From positions 1-64,000 of the forward strand of contig NZ_JAHKQF010000015.1 of assembly GCF_018860965.1 (NCBI RefSeq): a DNA stretch of 64,000 nt, read 5' to 3'. Of the stretch, positions 45,629 to 55,388 are shown in pieces; the stretch's first letter is position 1; every line of letters starts with the position of its first letter. Source of the DNA: Alteromonas sp. C1M14 (lineage in GTDB: Bacteria > Pseudomonadota > Gammaproteobacteria > Enterobacterales > Alteromonadaceae). Below the pieces are notes generated by a model that searched no databases, was not told where the DNA came from, and saw only the letters and a program-made list of their open reading frames with translations. The position numbers and the translations under genes were made by a program.

Positions 45629-46775
45629 TGGTGTCACCTTTTAGGCGCAATGATGTGGCAATCGCATTGGCTGTTTTCAGTGGAATTTCTCCCACCACCG
45701 TAACCTGAGCTTTGCCGTCAGTTAACGTTAAGAATGTATTGAGTTCGTGACGTAAGACTAAATCTGACCCCACCGCCTCTTTTGCCGATTGCACGTAAAC
45801 AGAGACATCCACTAGCCCGTCGGTAAACATTTTGTATTCCACCACCTGTCCGGTGAGCGCCAAACGACGAATATCGTGTTTAACTTCAAACATGCCACTG
45901 GGTAGATATTCTACTTTCCAACTATGGGGTTGATTGGTAGAAGGAGGTAAAGCCAATGGTCTAGGGAGGGACGAGATGTTCACCCGGGAAAAATACGCAG
46001 ACGGTGCGTCTGTGATATCCATCGCTGTCACCTGGATTTGTTCAAGAATGTTACCTTGTAAATCCAACGTGTTTAACTTTAAAAACATGCCCGTTGCTTC
46101 ATCCAACCACAATTGATAGCTAAAACGGGTATTGTCCCGACTGACTATCCGTAGCTGTTGAGCAGGCCGCCCGGCAACCCGAGCTCGACCGACCAAAACA
46201 AATTCATAGCCCCGGGTTAACGATGCGGGCTCATAAAGTAATTCACTAGGAATAGGCCCGTTAATATACTTGGAACGAAGGCTATACGGTGTGGCATCCG
46301 GTTCAAAAATACTTACCACATCTCCCACCCGAATAAGTTCTCTACCCGGCCCATTTTGCAAATTCAATTGCTCTAACGAGGCGCCATCCTCCAATACACC
46401 GTGTCGCCAAAGATAGGGCACGGTCTCTTGATTAAGACGACTCACCACAAATGCCACCTTAAAATTCAGCGTACGTGTGGCGTTGGTCATTTTTTCTAAC
46501 CAGCCAAGTACCGAGTCGGGTTTGCTGGAGGAAGGCCCTTGTGCATGCTCCTCACCGGTAATGGAGGTAGGTGAATCAGGCATCACCGTGACGGGTGCTT
46601 CGGATTCAGCAGAGATTATTTCGTCTGGCTTATCAACACCGGTAGTGTTAGCGGGCAAGGTTTGAGCAAAAAGGGAAAAGGATAGGCAAGTAAAACCGGC
46701 TAAGGTAATAGCAACCGGAGAAAACACACGTACCAGCTTTAGCGCTGGTACGTTTAAGAAAAACACATTGTTCAT
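45621..46775 (-). CDS. rseB: Sigma E regulator RseB
   Basis: 384-residue periplasmic MucB/RseB protein, longer than usual because of a Pro/Ser/Glu-rich stretch after the signal peptide (about 38-88). The two-domain core begins at WLEKMTNATRTLNFKVAFV and ends in the small C-terminal domain. It binds RseA and senses lipopolysaccharide and mislocalised proteins, blocking DegS cleavage. Confidence 0.92.
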   Translation of the reverse strand: MNNVFFLNVPALKLVRVFSPVAITLAGFTCLSFSLFAQTLPANTTGVDKPDEIISAESEAPVTVMPDSPTSITGEEHAQGPSSSKPDSVLGWLEKMTNATRTLNFKVAFVVSRLNQETVPYLWRHGVLEDGASLEQLNLQNGPGRELIRVGDVVSIFEPDATPYSLRSKYINGPIPSELLYEPASLTRGYEFVLVGRARVAGRPAQQLRIVSRDNTRFSYQLWLDEATGMFLKLNTLDLQGNILEQIQVTAMDITDAPSAYFSRVNISSLPRPLALPPSTNQPHSWKVEYLPSGMFEVKHDIRRLALTGQVVEYKMFTDGLVDVSVYVQSAKEAVGSDLVLRHELNTFLTLTDGKAQVTVVGEIPLKTANAIATSLRLKGDTND

Positions 46776-46781
46776 TCTAAT

Positions 46782-47372
46782 TTAATTTGGATTAACGTTA
46801 GACTCTGCAGACTCATCAACGGATTTGCTCTGCTCCTCAGCCTGTTTTAGCTGAACTTGTTGCTCGTGATCCGCAATAATTGCGTTAATCTTACGCTTCT
46901 TCTCTAACATGATGTTCATGTCATTACGAGGCAGCGTGCGGGTTTGCTCTAAACTTACCGGCGCTAATCCCCCCAACTGAGTACTTGTCTCAAAGGTAGA
47001 AAAAGGCTCTGCAGGTTCAGGCTGATTCAATTGTTGAACTCCCAAAATCACAGCCACAGCAACAGACGCTGCAACGGCAAACTGTCCACCTTGCTTCGCA
47101 AACGGCACCACATTGCCCACTACGGGTAATTTACGCCACCGTGACGTTTTAGGTGCAACAACCACAGGCTCATCTTCGAGCGCTGCTGCCACCGCGGCAG
47201 TTATGTCCATTTGCGGAGCGACAGTTGCTTCCTTTCGCAATCCGCTGCGAATAACATGATACCGCTTCCACTTAACTTGCAGCGCTTCATCTTGAAGAAT
47301 GGCATCCATAATCTCGGAACTTTCCGTCTCACCATCCATGAAGGCAGACAATTTTTCTTGCTGTTGCGTCAT
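46782..47372 (-). CDS. rseA: Anti-sigma E factor RseA
   Basis: 196 residues: cytosolic sigma-binding N-terminus (QEKLSAFMDGETESSEIMDAI), one membrane helix (about 107-127) and a periplasmic tail. It sequesters RpoE until cleaved by DegS and RseP. It lies 96 bases after rpoE and 6 before rseB. Confidence 0.93.
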   Translation of the reverse strand: MTQQQEKLSAFMDGETESSEIMDAILQDEALQVKWKRYHVIRSGLRKEATVAPQMDITAAVAAALEDEPVVVAPKTSRWRKLPVVGNVVPFAKQGGQFAVAASVAVAVILGVQQLNQPEPAEPFSTFETSTQLGGLAPVSLEQTRTLPRNDMNIMLEKKRKINAIIADHEQQVQLKQAEEQSKSVDESAESNVNPN

Positions 47373-47468
47373 ATTATAAAATCCTGATCAAAATGATCGA
47401 TAACTACCCTATCACAGCTTGTTAGTTCATTTCATCCCGAGAAAGTTCAATTTCATCGCGAAAAAAAA

Positions 47469-48047
47469 TCAATTTTCTAATAAAGGCTGTATGACTTTGT
47501 CGATAGCTTCCCGTGCACGGAATATTCGAGAACGTACTGTTCCTACCGGACATCCCATTACGTTAGCTATCTCTTCGTAACTTAACCCTTCAATTTCCCT
47601 AAGCGTAATTGCCATTCTCAAATCATCTGGAAGTTTCTCCACTACGCGAAAAAGCGTGGCTTCTAACTCATCAGACAATAAACTGCGCTCTGGCGTTGAT
47701 TGCTCTTTTAGTGCGTCACTGCCTTCATAGAAGTCAGCTTCGTCAGCATCAACATCACTCGCTGGCGGTTTTCTGCTCTGTGCAACCAAGTAATTCTTGG
47801 CGCTATTAACTGCAATGCGATACAGCCACGTGTAAAACGCACTGTCGCCTCGGAAGTTAGGTAAGGCGCGGTAGGCCTTGATAAACGCGTCTTGAGTTAC
47901 ATCAGCAACATCACCCGAGTTTTTCACGTACCTTGACACCAAATGCATAACCTTGTGCTGATAACGTGTTACCAGCAGATTAAATGCATTTTTGTCACCG
48001 TGCTGTACCTTTTCAACGATTTGTTGATCGGTTATCTGCTCGCTCAT
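47469..48047 (-). CDS. rpoE: Envelope-stress sigma factor RpoE
   Basis: 192-residue ECF sigma factor of the sigma E group. Region 2 DVTQDAFIKAYRALPNFRGDSAFYTWLYRIAVN and region 4.2 LSYEEIANVMGCPVGTVRSRIFRAREAI match E. coli sigma E closely. The ATG at 48047 matches the family start; ATG 48056 is also possible. It has its own sigma E promoter and heads rpoE-rseA-rseB-rseC. Confidence 0.96.
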   Translation of the reverse strand: MSEQITDQQIVEKVQHGDKNAFNLLVTRYQHKVMHLVSRYVKNSGDVADVTQDAFIKAYRALPNFRGDSAFYTWLYRIAVNSAKNYLVAQSRKPPASDVDADEADFYEGSDALKEQSTPERSLLSDELEATLFRVVEKLPDDLRMAITLREIEGLSYEEIANVMGCPVGTVRSRIFRAREAIDKVIQPLLEN

Positions 48048-48101
48048 CCGAGCCATTTCTCCTTAACATCTACCACGTAAAACAGCTCATGCAAGCAAAG
48101 G

Positions 48102-48128
48102 GTAGACTGCATATATTTTAAAAAGTTC
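48102..48128 (-). promoter_or_regulatory. Autoregulatory sigma E promoter of rpoE-rseABC
   Basis: On the minus strand GAACTT (48128-48123), a 15-base spacer and GTCTAC (48107-48102) match the sigma E consensus (GAACTT, GTCTAA). It is about 55 bases upstream of the rpoE start, the position of the E. coli autoregulatory promoter. Confidence 0.85.
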
Positions 48129-48266
48129 GCACTAAAATGCGGCCTATCTCTATTTTATCAACAAATATCGAAAAAAAGGCCTTCAAATGTCGTCGATGCT
48201 TTGCGTTTTGTCTTGCATCATTTAGACTTGCCAAACCCTAGCCTACAAGTTAACCGCTAAAATAAC

Positions 48267-49931
48267 ATGAATTCAGTGACTTCATCACTACCTTCTGCGG
48301 ATCATAAAGGAATCGAGCACCAGTGCGACGTACTTATTATAGGTAGCGGCGCAGCAGGACTCAGTCTCGCTTTAAAACTCGCTGACCACTGCAAAGTGAT
48401 TATCTTAAGCAAAAGCGATCGCAACGAAGGCTCTACACGTTACGCACAAGGTGGTATCGCCGCCGTTTTCGATGAGCACGACAGCATTGAGGCCCATGTT
48501 GCCGACACCTTAAATTCTGGGGCAGGCTTATGTGACGAAGCGGCAGTCAGATTCACCGCCGAAAACGCAAAAGATGCCCTCAATTGGTTAATTAATCATG
48601 GCGTGCCATTTGATACTGAAACCAATGAAGATGGCGAAAAACGGTTTCACCTTACCCGTGAAGGTGGTCACAGCCATCGGCGTATCCTACATGCTGCGGA
48701 TGCCACCGGCGAAGCATTACAAATCACGTTAAATGACGCTGTATCTGCCCATCCTAATATTCATTTTTTAGAACGATACAATGCCATTGACCTCATCAAA
48801 TCTCAGCGCGATAACTCAGTATGTAATGGCGCCTATGTGTGGAATTTAAAAGCCGCTCATGTGGAAGTGGTACGCTCTCGTTTTGTGGTGTTAGCCACCG
48901 GAGGATGCAGCAAGGTTTATCAGTATACCTCTAACCCAGATGTTTCTAGCGGCGATGGTATTGCCATGGCATGGCGTGCAGGATGCCGAGTGGCCAACAT
49001 GGAATTTAATCAGTTCCACCCCACGTGCCTTTACCATCCTCAAGCCCGCAACTTCCTCATTTCTGAAGCCCTCAGAGGAGAAGGCGCCCAATTATGCCAT
49101 CCAGACGGCACACGGTTTATGCATCGATTCGATGAACGTGGCGATCTTGCACCTCGCGACATCGTCGCCCGGGCGATAGACTATGAAATGAAACGGCTAG
49201 GTGCAGACTGCATGTATTTGGATATTAGCCACAAGCCCGCAGATTTTGTCATCAAGCACTTTCCTAATATCTACAAAAAGTGCCTTTCCGTGGGCATTGA
49301 TATTACCCGCCAAGCCATTCCTGTGGTGCCAGCGGCGCACTACAGTTGCGGTGGGGTAATGACTGACTTTAATGCTAAAACAGATTTAGCCAACGTTTAT
49401 GCCATCGGTGAGGTTGCCTATACCGGTTTACATGGCGCGAATCGTATGGCATCAAATTCATTACTTGAATGTGTGGTTTATGCCGCCGCCGCAGCCCGAG
49501 ATATAATGGCCAATTTAGCCCACGAATGTGCTCAAGAACCGGTTGCGCCTTGGGACGAATCTCAGGTTACCAATTCAGATGAAGAAGTCATCATTCAACA
49601 CAACTGGCACGAGTTACGTTTATTTATGTGGGATTACGTTGGTATTGTGAGAACCAACAAACGTCTTGAGCGGGCTTTGCGACGCATTCAGTTACTAAGT
49701 CAGGAAATTCAAGAGTATTACGCCCACTTTAGAGTGAGCAACAATTTACTTGAGTTGAGAAATCTTGTCACCGTCGCAGAGTTGATCGTACGTTGTGCGA
49801 TGGCCCGCAAAGAAAGTCGTGGTTTGCACTATAATGTTGACTACCCTGAATTACTTGCATCTCCTTCGCCGACCATTTTGCGTCCTGACGAGGACGCGCA
49901 GCATACAGAGCCCGGCTCCCTCGCAACGTAA
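48267..49931 (+). CDS. nadB: L-aspartate oxidase
   Basis: 554-residue flavoenzyme oxidising L-aspartate to iminoaspartate in NAD synthesis. The FAD site [36 protein letters not shown](L) and [11 protein letters not shown] blocks identify it. Divergent from rpoE, as in E. coli. It ends 7 bases from the convergent MaoC-like gene. Confidence 0.96.
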   Translation: MNSVTSSLPSADHKGIEHQCDVLIIGSGAAGLSLALKLADHCKVIILSKSDRNEGSTRYAQGGIAAVFDEHDSIEAHVADTLNSGAGLCDEAAVRFTAENAKDALNWLINHGVPFDTETNEDGEKRFHLTREGGHSHRRILHAADATGEALQITLNDAVSAHPNIHFLERYNAIDLIKSQRDNSVCNGAYVWNLKAAHVEVVRSRFVVLATGGCSKVYQYTSNPDVSSGDGIAMAWRAGCRVANMEFNQFHPTCLYHPQARNFLISEALRGEGAQLCHPDGTRFMHRFDERGDLAPRDIVARAIDYEMKRLGADCMYLDISHKPADFVIKHFPNIYKKCLSVGIDITRQAIPVVPAAHYSCGGVMTDFNAKTDLANVYAIGEVAYTGLHGANRMASNSLLECVVYAAAAARDIMANLAHECAQEPVAPWDESQVTNSDEEVIIQHNWHELRLFMWDYVGIVRTNKRLERALRRIQLLSQEIQEYYAHFRVSNNLLELRNLVTVAELIVRCAMARKESRGLHYNVDYPELLASPSPTILRPDEDAQHTEPGSLAT

Positions 49932-49938
49932 AGACGCA

Positions 49939-50814
49939 TCACTGGGCACGACTTGATTGGGCAACATATCCATTAATATGTGTTGCCCCGCCCTTTTGAT
50001 TAATCAGGTTAAAGTGGCTTTCATTATTATCTGCATAAACAAAAAGATCTGCCTTACTGGGCAACAATAGCGGTTTTCTAAAATCACATTGTACCGTGAT
50101 ATCTTGGGAGGTCTCAGTAAGCTCAAGCTTGCTCACACAATATGCCAAAGACCACATGCCGTGAGCGATAGCCCGTGGAAAGCCAAATAATTTGGCCGTG
50201 GCGGCAAAAAGATGAATTGGATTGGCATCTTTAGACACCTTAGCGTAGCGACGTCCAATGTTTGATGGCGCAGTCAAGGTACCCTGATATTGGGCTTTAT
50301 CCTTGTTTTCTGAGCGTTTACTCGGCGCTTTTCTCACCCCTCGTGTTTTTACTGTTTTTGTATGCGGCCCAGGGGCTCGTACTAAATAGGTTGCCGTTGC
50401 ATCGTAACATGGCGCCCCGTGCTGGGTTACCTTAGTAAAAACGGTGACATCCCACCCGTATTTATGAGGCGTAATGTCCTGAAAACCGACAGAAAAATCC
50501 ATCGCTTCATTGATATTGGGCTGGCCAAGCTGTTGAATGCTATTTGCCCTATGAATTAAGCCAAGCAGTGGAAAGGGACTACGTTTATGGGACAAACAGG
50601 CCAGTTGCATGGGTAATGACACCACCTGTAGAAAACAGGGGTGTAAGATAGTCTCATGCTTCCATTGGGCCAACTGACAGTATTGATGATAGTGGGCAGT
50701 ATCGATGACTAGCCGTTGTCGATGAATCATGGTCGGCAACACAGGCGGTTTAAATTGTGTAAGTAACCTTTTGTCCGGCCGGTGTAGCAAAGCTTTAAAT
50801 AGCAAAGAAAACAT
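49939..50814 (-). CDS. MaoC-like hotdog-fold dehydratase/hydratase
   Basis: 291 residues with a probable double hotdog fold. The hydratase-2-like motif KDANPIHL carries the catalytic Asp and His. It would hydrate or dehydrate an acyl-CoA or acyl-ACP; the substrate is unknown. ATG 50814 is chosen because AGGAAAG lies 5 bases upstream; a longer reading would start inside ygfX. Last gene of the sdhE-ygfX transcript, not a usual partner of that pair. Confidence 0.75.
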   Translation of the reverse strand: MFSLLFKALLHRPDKRLLTQFKPPVLPTMIHRQRLVIDTAHYHQYCQLAQWKHETILHPCFLQVVSLPMQLACLSHKRSPFPLLGLIHRANSIQQLGQPNINEAMDFSVGFQDITPHKYGWDVTVFTKVTQHGAPCYDATATYLVRAPGPHTKTVKTRGVRKAPSKRSENKDKAQYQGTLTAPSNIGRRYAKVSKDANPIHLFAATAKLFGFPRAIAHGMWSLAYCVSKLELTETSQDITVQCDFRKPLLLPSKADLFVYADNNESHFNLINQKGGATHINGYVAQSSRAQ

Positions 50815-50824
50815 CGTGACTTTC

Positions 50825-51271
50825 CTAAGCAGTTGACTGAGTACGACGCCCCAGGGCAATGATTAATCGCGCCATTCGACGATACACCTTTTGCTCACAT
50901 TGAGATGGGAATACCCAGCGATGATGGTAGCCACCGTGCTCATCTAACATAGCGAGATAAATGACAAAGGGAAATAGACGGCTTTTCGGAGTGATTTGGT
51001 AGCGACAAACCCCTTCATCTGGCTGACTTTCTGACCATATATCCCCACTCACATTCACGGTAACCGAGGATCTCACGGGTTGCCTCGCGCCATGCCAGAT
51101 AACAACAAACAGCCCCATCAAAAAAAGGAATAAGGCGGTTGTATCTGGGGGTAAATACGTTTTTACAGAATAAGGCAGTGACACGTAAGCTAAAGCCACT
51201 GCGCCCATGAAACCAAGGGCTGGGTAATTACGCCAATAACCGTATCTTAAAATAAAGCTATACTTTGACAC
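50825..51271 (-). CDS. ygfX: YgfX-like inner membrane protein
   Basis: 148-residue protein with two adjacent membrane helices (about 17-60) and a cytosolic tail. It begins with GTG overlapping the sdhE stop. In E. coli, YgfX (CptA) is encoded with SdhE/YgfY, once described as a toxin-antitoxin pair; here the gene order is the same. Function in this organism is inferred from position. Confidence 0.8.
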   Translation of the reverse strand: MSKYSFILRYGYWRNYPALGFMGAVALAYVSLPYSVKTYLPPDTTALFLFLMGLFVVIWHGARQPVRSSVTVNVSGDIWSESQPDEGVCRYQITPKSRLFPFVIYLAMLDEHGGYHHRWVFPSQCEQKVYRRMARLIIALGRRTQSTA

Positions 51272-51509
51272 GGTTTAATACGATGGCCACCATGGCTGCA
51301 AGCTCGGGATCATCACACTGTTGGTGGCCCATAAACCAGGCAAACAAATCGGGATCATCACAGGTCAGCAAGCGCTCAAAGGTCTCTTGTTGATGCTCAT
51401 CAAGATCATCGAAGGCTTCTTCTACGAACGGCAAAAAGAGCACATCTAATTCCAGCATACCTCGGCGGCATGCCCATTTCAGTCGGTTACGTCTTTTTTC
51501 AGTAAACAT
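51258..51509 (-). CDS. sdhE: FAD assembly factor SdhE
   Basis: 83-residue helical protein that helps insert FAD covalently into succinate dehydrogenase and fumarate reductase. The essential RGxxE motif is in ACRRGMLELD. It overlaps ygfX by 14 bases and is divergent from ygfZ. A link with the adjacent flavoenzyme gene nadB is only positional. Confidence 0.93.
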   Translation of the reverse strand: MFTEKRRNRLKWACRRGMLELDVLFLPFVEEAFDDLDEHQQETFERLLTCDDPDLFAWFMGHQQCDDPELAAMVAIVLNRVKV

Positions 51510-51540
51510 GTATCATTGAACCTCAAATTCGAACGCCGAC

Positions 51541-51549
51541 ACTATACCA
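51541..51549 (-). promoter_or_regulatory. Extended -10 promoter of sdhE
   Basis: On the minus strand TGGTATAGT forms an extended -10 element about 32 bases upstream of the sdhE start. No clear -35 was found. Confidence 0.5.
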
Positions 51550-51658
51550 TGAGATAGGCAAATGTCTCACTGACCTTTTTATCAGTTCCATACGAAGACT
51601 TGTTAAATGGGAATTTCCCCCCATAGTACACACTTAATATTGGTTTGCAGGAGCCCCC

Positions 51659-52624
51659 ATGAAGACACTCGATTATCTCTCAAACATTAGCGATAGCTTT
51701 TTGATCCCGTTAAATAACTTGTCAGTGATTTCCGTGACAGGCGAACAGCGAGATGAGTATCTTCATGGGCAACTTACCGTCGATACCAAAGCCCTCACTG
51801 CCGATGCGGTAAGGCGAACTGCCCATTGTGACTTTAAAGGTAAAGCATGGTCTTTAAGTCTGGTACTTCGCCACCAGGATGCCATTTGGCTAAGCTTAAA
51901 CAATAGCAGTGCCGAGCATACCCTCGCCCAACTAAATAAATATGGGGTATTTTCTAAGGTTACAATTACTCAACATGATGACGCACTGGCCCATTTCGCG
52001 CTATCAGGTTCTGAAGCAGAACAATGGCTTATAGCCCACTTTGGGGGTCTGCCGACTCAGCCAATGTCGTCGGTCCAGCATGACACTGGCGTGGTGATAC
52101 GAACTGATTATCCTAACGATGTATTCATTGTCATTCTTGATCCTAAAGGAATAGATGCGTTGAAAAGCAGTGGCCTGTTTGACAAAGTCGATCAGTATCC
52201 CCAGACGGTGTATGAAGCCCTGTCCATTAAAAACGGTATTCCCGATGTTTCCGGCGACGGCGTCAATCAATTCGTACCGCAAATGATGAATGTGCAGGCA
52301 CTACACGGCATCGACTTTAATAAAGGATGCTATATGGGCCAAGAAGTTGTCGCCCGTACGCGCTATCTAGGAAAAAACAAGCGCGCGGGATTTGCCCTTT
52401 GCTTCCCCGACGTGATAGATGTTAACGTAGGTGACAGTATTGAGATCGCAGTGGCGTCAGGTTGGCGACGAGCAGGGACGGTGATTCGCTGTGCTAGCCT
52501 TGGAAATGAAACTTGGGTTATGGCGATTTTACCCAACGATACCACACCACAAGACCGGGTGCGTCTTGGGAAAAAACCCGACATTGCAGGAAATTTTGCG
52601 CCTCTCCCCTATACTATCGAGTAA
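51659..52624 (+). CDS. ygfZ: Folate-binding protein YgfZ
   Basis: 321-residue GcvT-like protein that uses tetrahydrofolate to support Fe-S enzymes and tRNA modification. The defining cysteine motif KGCYMGQEVVARTRYLG is intact. ATG 51659 is 4 bases after a GGAG ribosome site. Divergent from sdhE, the arrangement found in E. coli. Confidence 0.94.
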   Translation: MKTLDYLSNISDSFLIPLNNLSVISVTGEQRDEYLHGQLTVDTKALTADAVRRTAHCDFKGKAWSLSLVLRHQDAIWLSLNNSSAEHTLAQLNKYGVFSKVTITQHDDALAHFALSGSEAEQWLIAHFGGLPTQPMSSVQHDTGVVIRTDYPNDVFIVILDPKGIDALKSSGLFDKVDQYPQTVYEALSIKNGIPDVSGDGVNQFVPQMMNVQALHGIDFNKGCYMGQEVVARTRYLGKNKRAGFALCFPDVIDVNVGDSIEIAVASGWRRAGTVIRCASLGNETWVMAILPNDTTPQDRVRLGKKPDIAGNFAPLPYTIE

Positions 52625-52730
52625 TCAACGTCGCTTTGAATGGTGCTTGACTGCCTGAGATAAGCAGTCATCAGACTTTTTTAACGACGAAAATTCATGT
52701 GTCTTTGGACACCGCCGAACAGGAAAAATT

Positions 52731-53210
52731 ATGACAATTACGTCTGACAGTGTGGTTACACTTCACTATACTGTATCATCAGAAGATGGTACGACATTGG
52801 ATTCTTCAGAGGGCAAAAAGCCGCTAGTTGTACTACTAGGCAAACGCTTTCTTATTGAAGGGTTAGAAGAAGCATTGGTGGGCAAAAACAAGGGCGATAA
52901 CTTTAAAATCGATGTTGCCCCTGACAAAGGTTATGGTGAACGCTCAGATCAACTTGTGCAAAGTGTGCCTAAAAACATGTTTGACGGAATGGATGTTGAA
53001 GTAGGTATGTCTTTTCGCGCTTCCTCAGAAGGCGGAGAACAATCCGTTATCGTCATCGATGTGAGTGATGATCATGTCGTCGTAGACGGTAACCACCCGC
53101 TAGCCGGCGTACCACTTACATTTGAGGTAGAAGTGGTCGATTGCAGAGACGCCACTGAAGAAGAAATTGCCCAAGGTCATCTCGTAGACGAAGATGGGCA
53201 CGAACACTAA
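52731..53210 (+). CDS. FKBP-type peptidyl-prolyl isomerase (SlyD/FkpB type)
   Basis: 159 residues: an FKBP core (SVVTLHYTVSSEDGTTLDSS) with an inserted chaperone flap (about 73-125), ending in a short acidic-histidine tail (DEDGHEH). This is the SlyD/FkpB family; the histidine tail is too short for a full SlyD metal tail. Cytosolic, promoting proline isomerisation during folding. Confidence 0.88.
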   Translation: MTITSDSVVTLHYTVSSEDGTTLDSSEGKKPLVVLLGKRFLIEGLEEALVGKNKGDNFKIDVAPDKGYGERSDQLVQSVPKNMFDGMDVEVGMSFRASSEGGEQSVIVIDVSDDHVVVDGNHPLAGVPLTFEVEVVDCRDATEEEIAQGHLVDEDGHEH

Positions 53211-53220
53211 AGTGTAGCCT

Positions 53221-53249
53221 TAGACGTTGTCGGCGAATGCCGGCTTCGT

Positions 53250-53252
<3 letters not shown>
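53221..53252. other. Hairpin between the FKBP and glnB genes
   Basis: TAGACG and CGTCTA pair around an inner CGGC/GCCG stem with a GAAT loop, spanning the 3' ends of convergent FKBP and glnB genes and including the glnB stop codon. No T-run follows on either strand, so it may protect the mRNA ends rather than terminate. Confidence 0.5.
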
Positions 53253-53594
<342 letters not shown>

Positions 53595-53657
53595 CTACTC
53601 GTTGTTGGGTTAGTTTAAACCACTGACGCAATGAAGTTTGCTATCAGTCTAACTAAG

Positions 53658-53686
53658 ATAATATCATGCGGTAGCAGGAATGCTAA
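53658..53686 (-). promoter_or_regulatory. Candidate sigma70 promoter of glnB
   Basis: On the minus strand TTAGCA (53686-53681), a 17-base spacer and TATTAT (53663-53658), about 70 bases upstream of glnB. The rest of the 265-base gap to the next gene shows no further clear element. Confidence 0.55.
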
Positions 53687-53853
53687 CCTCCAGCCGTTGA
53701 TTATACTAGGTTAACGGTTAAACACTAACCACAAAGGTAACAGCAATAAGCGTGAAAAGTATTTTGCTATACCCGTTAACACCATATTTCATACCTTATT
53801 CGACGCTGTTTTAGTTTACGCTAAGGGTAATAAAATTAAAGGCTTTCCAGGCG

Positions 53854-54402
53854 ATGAAAAACAATAAAGGACTTTCATTAATAGAACTGATGATAACGGT
53901 AGCCATAGCGGCTATTTTGCTTACCGTTGGTGCGCCTGGCATTCAGTCTATTCTGCAGCAAAACCGGGTTATTGCCGCAACCAATGATATTAGCAGTGTC
54001 ATCCGAACGGCCCGTTTTACTGCCATCGATCAGGAACAACTCACCATTTTATGTCCAACTAGTGACTACGACGCCTGTGGAACGGATTGGACTTTAGCCA
54101 AAATGGTGTTCATTGATGCCAACAGTAACGGTAGTCGTGATGCTAACGAAACCTTAATCCAGTCTACTGATCCCTTAGGCAGTGGCTTGGAGATTGCTGG
54201 TATAAAAACGGCCTTGTCGTTCTCTCCTGACGGCAGCGTTAGTACTGCCGCAACAATTACCCTTTGCCCTGCCAGTGGAGATGCGACTGCCGCGTCTGCA
54301 GTTATTGTTAGCCTTTACGGTCGCGTGGCCGTAGCCAAAGACAGCAACAATAACGGCATCAAAGAAGACAGCAGCGGTAGTGACTTATCTTGCGGCAGCT
54401 AA
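53854..54402 (+). CDS. FimT/GspH-type prepilin
   Basis: 182-residue prepilin. The type III leader GLSLIELMITVAI has the prepilin cleavage site after Gly6 and Glu at mature position 5. The FimT/GspH hallmark FIDANSNGSRDANETLI is present, along with paired cysteines. FimT-like minor pilins bind DNA in competent bacteria, which is a possible role. It lies at the left end of the pilus region. Confidence 0.85.
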   Translation: MKNNKGLSLIELMITVAIAAILLTVGAPGIQSILQQNRVIAATNDISSVIRTARFTAIDQEQLTILCPTSDYDACGTDWTLAKMVFIDANSNGSRDANETLIQSTDPLGSGLEIAGIKTALSFSPDGSVSTAATITLCPASGDATAASAVIVSLYGRVAVAKDSNNNGIKEDSSGSDLSCGS

Positions 54403-54403
54403 G

Positions 54404-54766
54404 CTAGTGCCAGCAGGAATAGGGCAAATAGTGACCGGATTGATTTACCCACAATTGATCACACTCCTCGCCCAGTAGCGCTTTTCTTGTAGCACTTAAC
54501 TGATAGGTAGTGGCTGACACCTTACTCACCTTAAATATAAATGCCGATTCCTCAGCGGCAGATAATTCACTGATATCAGCATATTGACTATTTTCAAGGC
54601 GATGACTGATTTGTTCTGCTTGCCACCTTAACAGTTGGTTTCTCGCATTATTTATATCGTATTGCTGAATAACATGACTATACCCAGGCAGGGTCGCCGA
54701 CGATAAGATCCCAATGATAACCAAAGCAATAAGCAGTGATAATAGTGTCCAACCGGTATTTTTCAT
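54404..54766 (-). CDS. Small type IV pilin lacking Glu5, opposite strand
   Basis: 120-residue pilin-like protein. The leader KNTG and following WTLLSLLIAL fit prepilin peptidase cleavage, but mature position 5 is Ser instead of Glu. The C-terminal part (ATTYQLSATRKALL, a Cys pair, WVNQSGHYLPYSCWH) recalls PilE-type minor pilins. The ATG at 54766 is chosen to give a short leader; the longer frame to 54982 has no leader. It is on the minus strand between plus-strand pilin genes, and its end is 2 bases from the fimT stop. Confidence 0.72.
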   Translation of the reverse strand: MKNTGWTLLSLLIALVIIGILSSATLPGYSHVIQQYDINNARNQLLRWQAEQISHRLENSQYADISELSAAEESAFIFKVSKVSATTYQLSATRKALLGEECDQLWVNQSGHYLPYSCWH

Positions 54767-54875
54767 ATTAAATCCTTTCCTTAGTACAGCTGACGTCGCC
54801 GAACTGGTTTGACTAATATATGACCACCTTATCAAAACAGGTGGTGAATCCTGCTGGCTAAAGGAATAGTTCTCG

Positions 54876-55388
54876 ATGAAAAAACACGGTTTTACCCTTG
54901 TAGAATTACTTATTGGTTTGGCCATGTCTGCGCTGTTATTGGCTATGTCGTTACCAGCATTACAACAACATTTAGACCTCATGGCGCTTTCTAAAGCCCT
55001 AGACGCAAGCCTTAGCCAGTTTCGCCGTGCTCAGGCGTTATCATTGTATTCCGGTGGCGATGTACTTGTGGTGCTGGCGACGGGAGAAAACTGGTGTATT
55101 GTTACCGCCTTCGATGAGTGTGATTGCGAAAAAACCGGTGACTGTGTGTCGCCGGCGGATTTGCCGATGCTGTCCCATTTATCTCATCCACAAATCAGCT
55201 TTAACCACAGTTCCTTTTCTCCTGCTACCTATACCCGATTTGCCGGCGGTTTCGGCACCAGCCACGGTTATGCCGGTACCCTCACCTTCAATGGACAACA
55301 GGTCTCGGGAAAAGTCGTGCTCAGTAATCTAGGTCGGGTAAGAGCCTGTATCGAGGATTTTCAATACGGAGCGTACGACAAATGTTAA
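54876..55388 (+). CDS. GspH/PpdA-type minor prepilin
   Basis: 170-residue prepilin with leader KKHG and mature start FTLVELLIGLAMS (Glu5 present). The GspH-like body has two cysteine pairs (FDECDCEKTGDC). It overlaps the next gene by 7 bases and starts a tight plus-strand operon that parallels E. coli ppdA-ppdB-ygdB-ppdC. Confidence 0.8.
   Translation: MKKHGFTLVELLIGLAMSALLLAMSLPALQQHLDLMALSKALDASLSQFRRAQALSLYSGGDVLVVLATGENWCIVTAFDECDCEKTGDCVSPADLPMLSHLSHPQISFNHSSFSPATYTRFAGGFGTSHGYAGTLTFNGQQVSGKVVLSNLGRVRACIEDFQYGAYDKC

Noticed and set aside
54767..54982. Longer N-terminus for the minus-strand pilin
   Set aside because: The extension runs through the start of the plus-strand prepilin gene and would bury the prepilin leader inside the protein.
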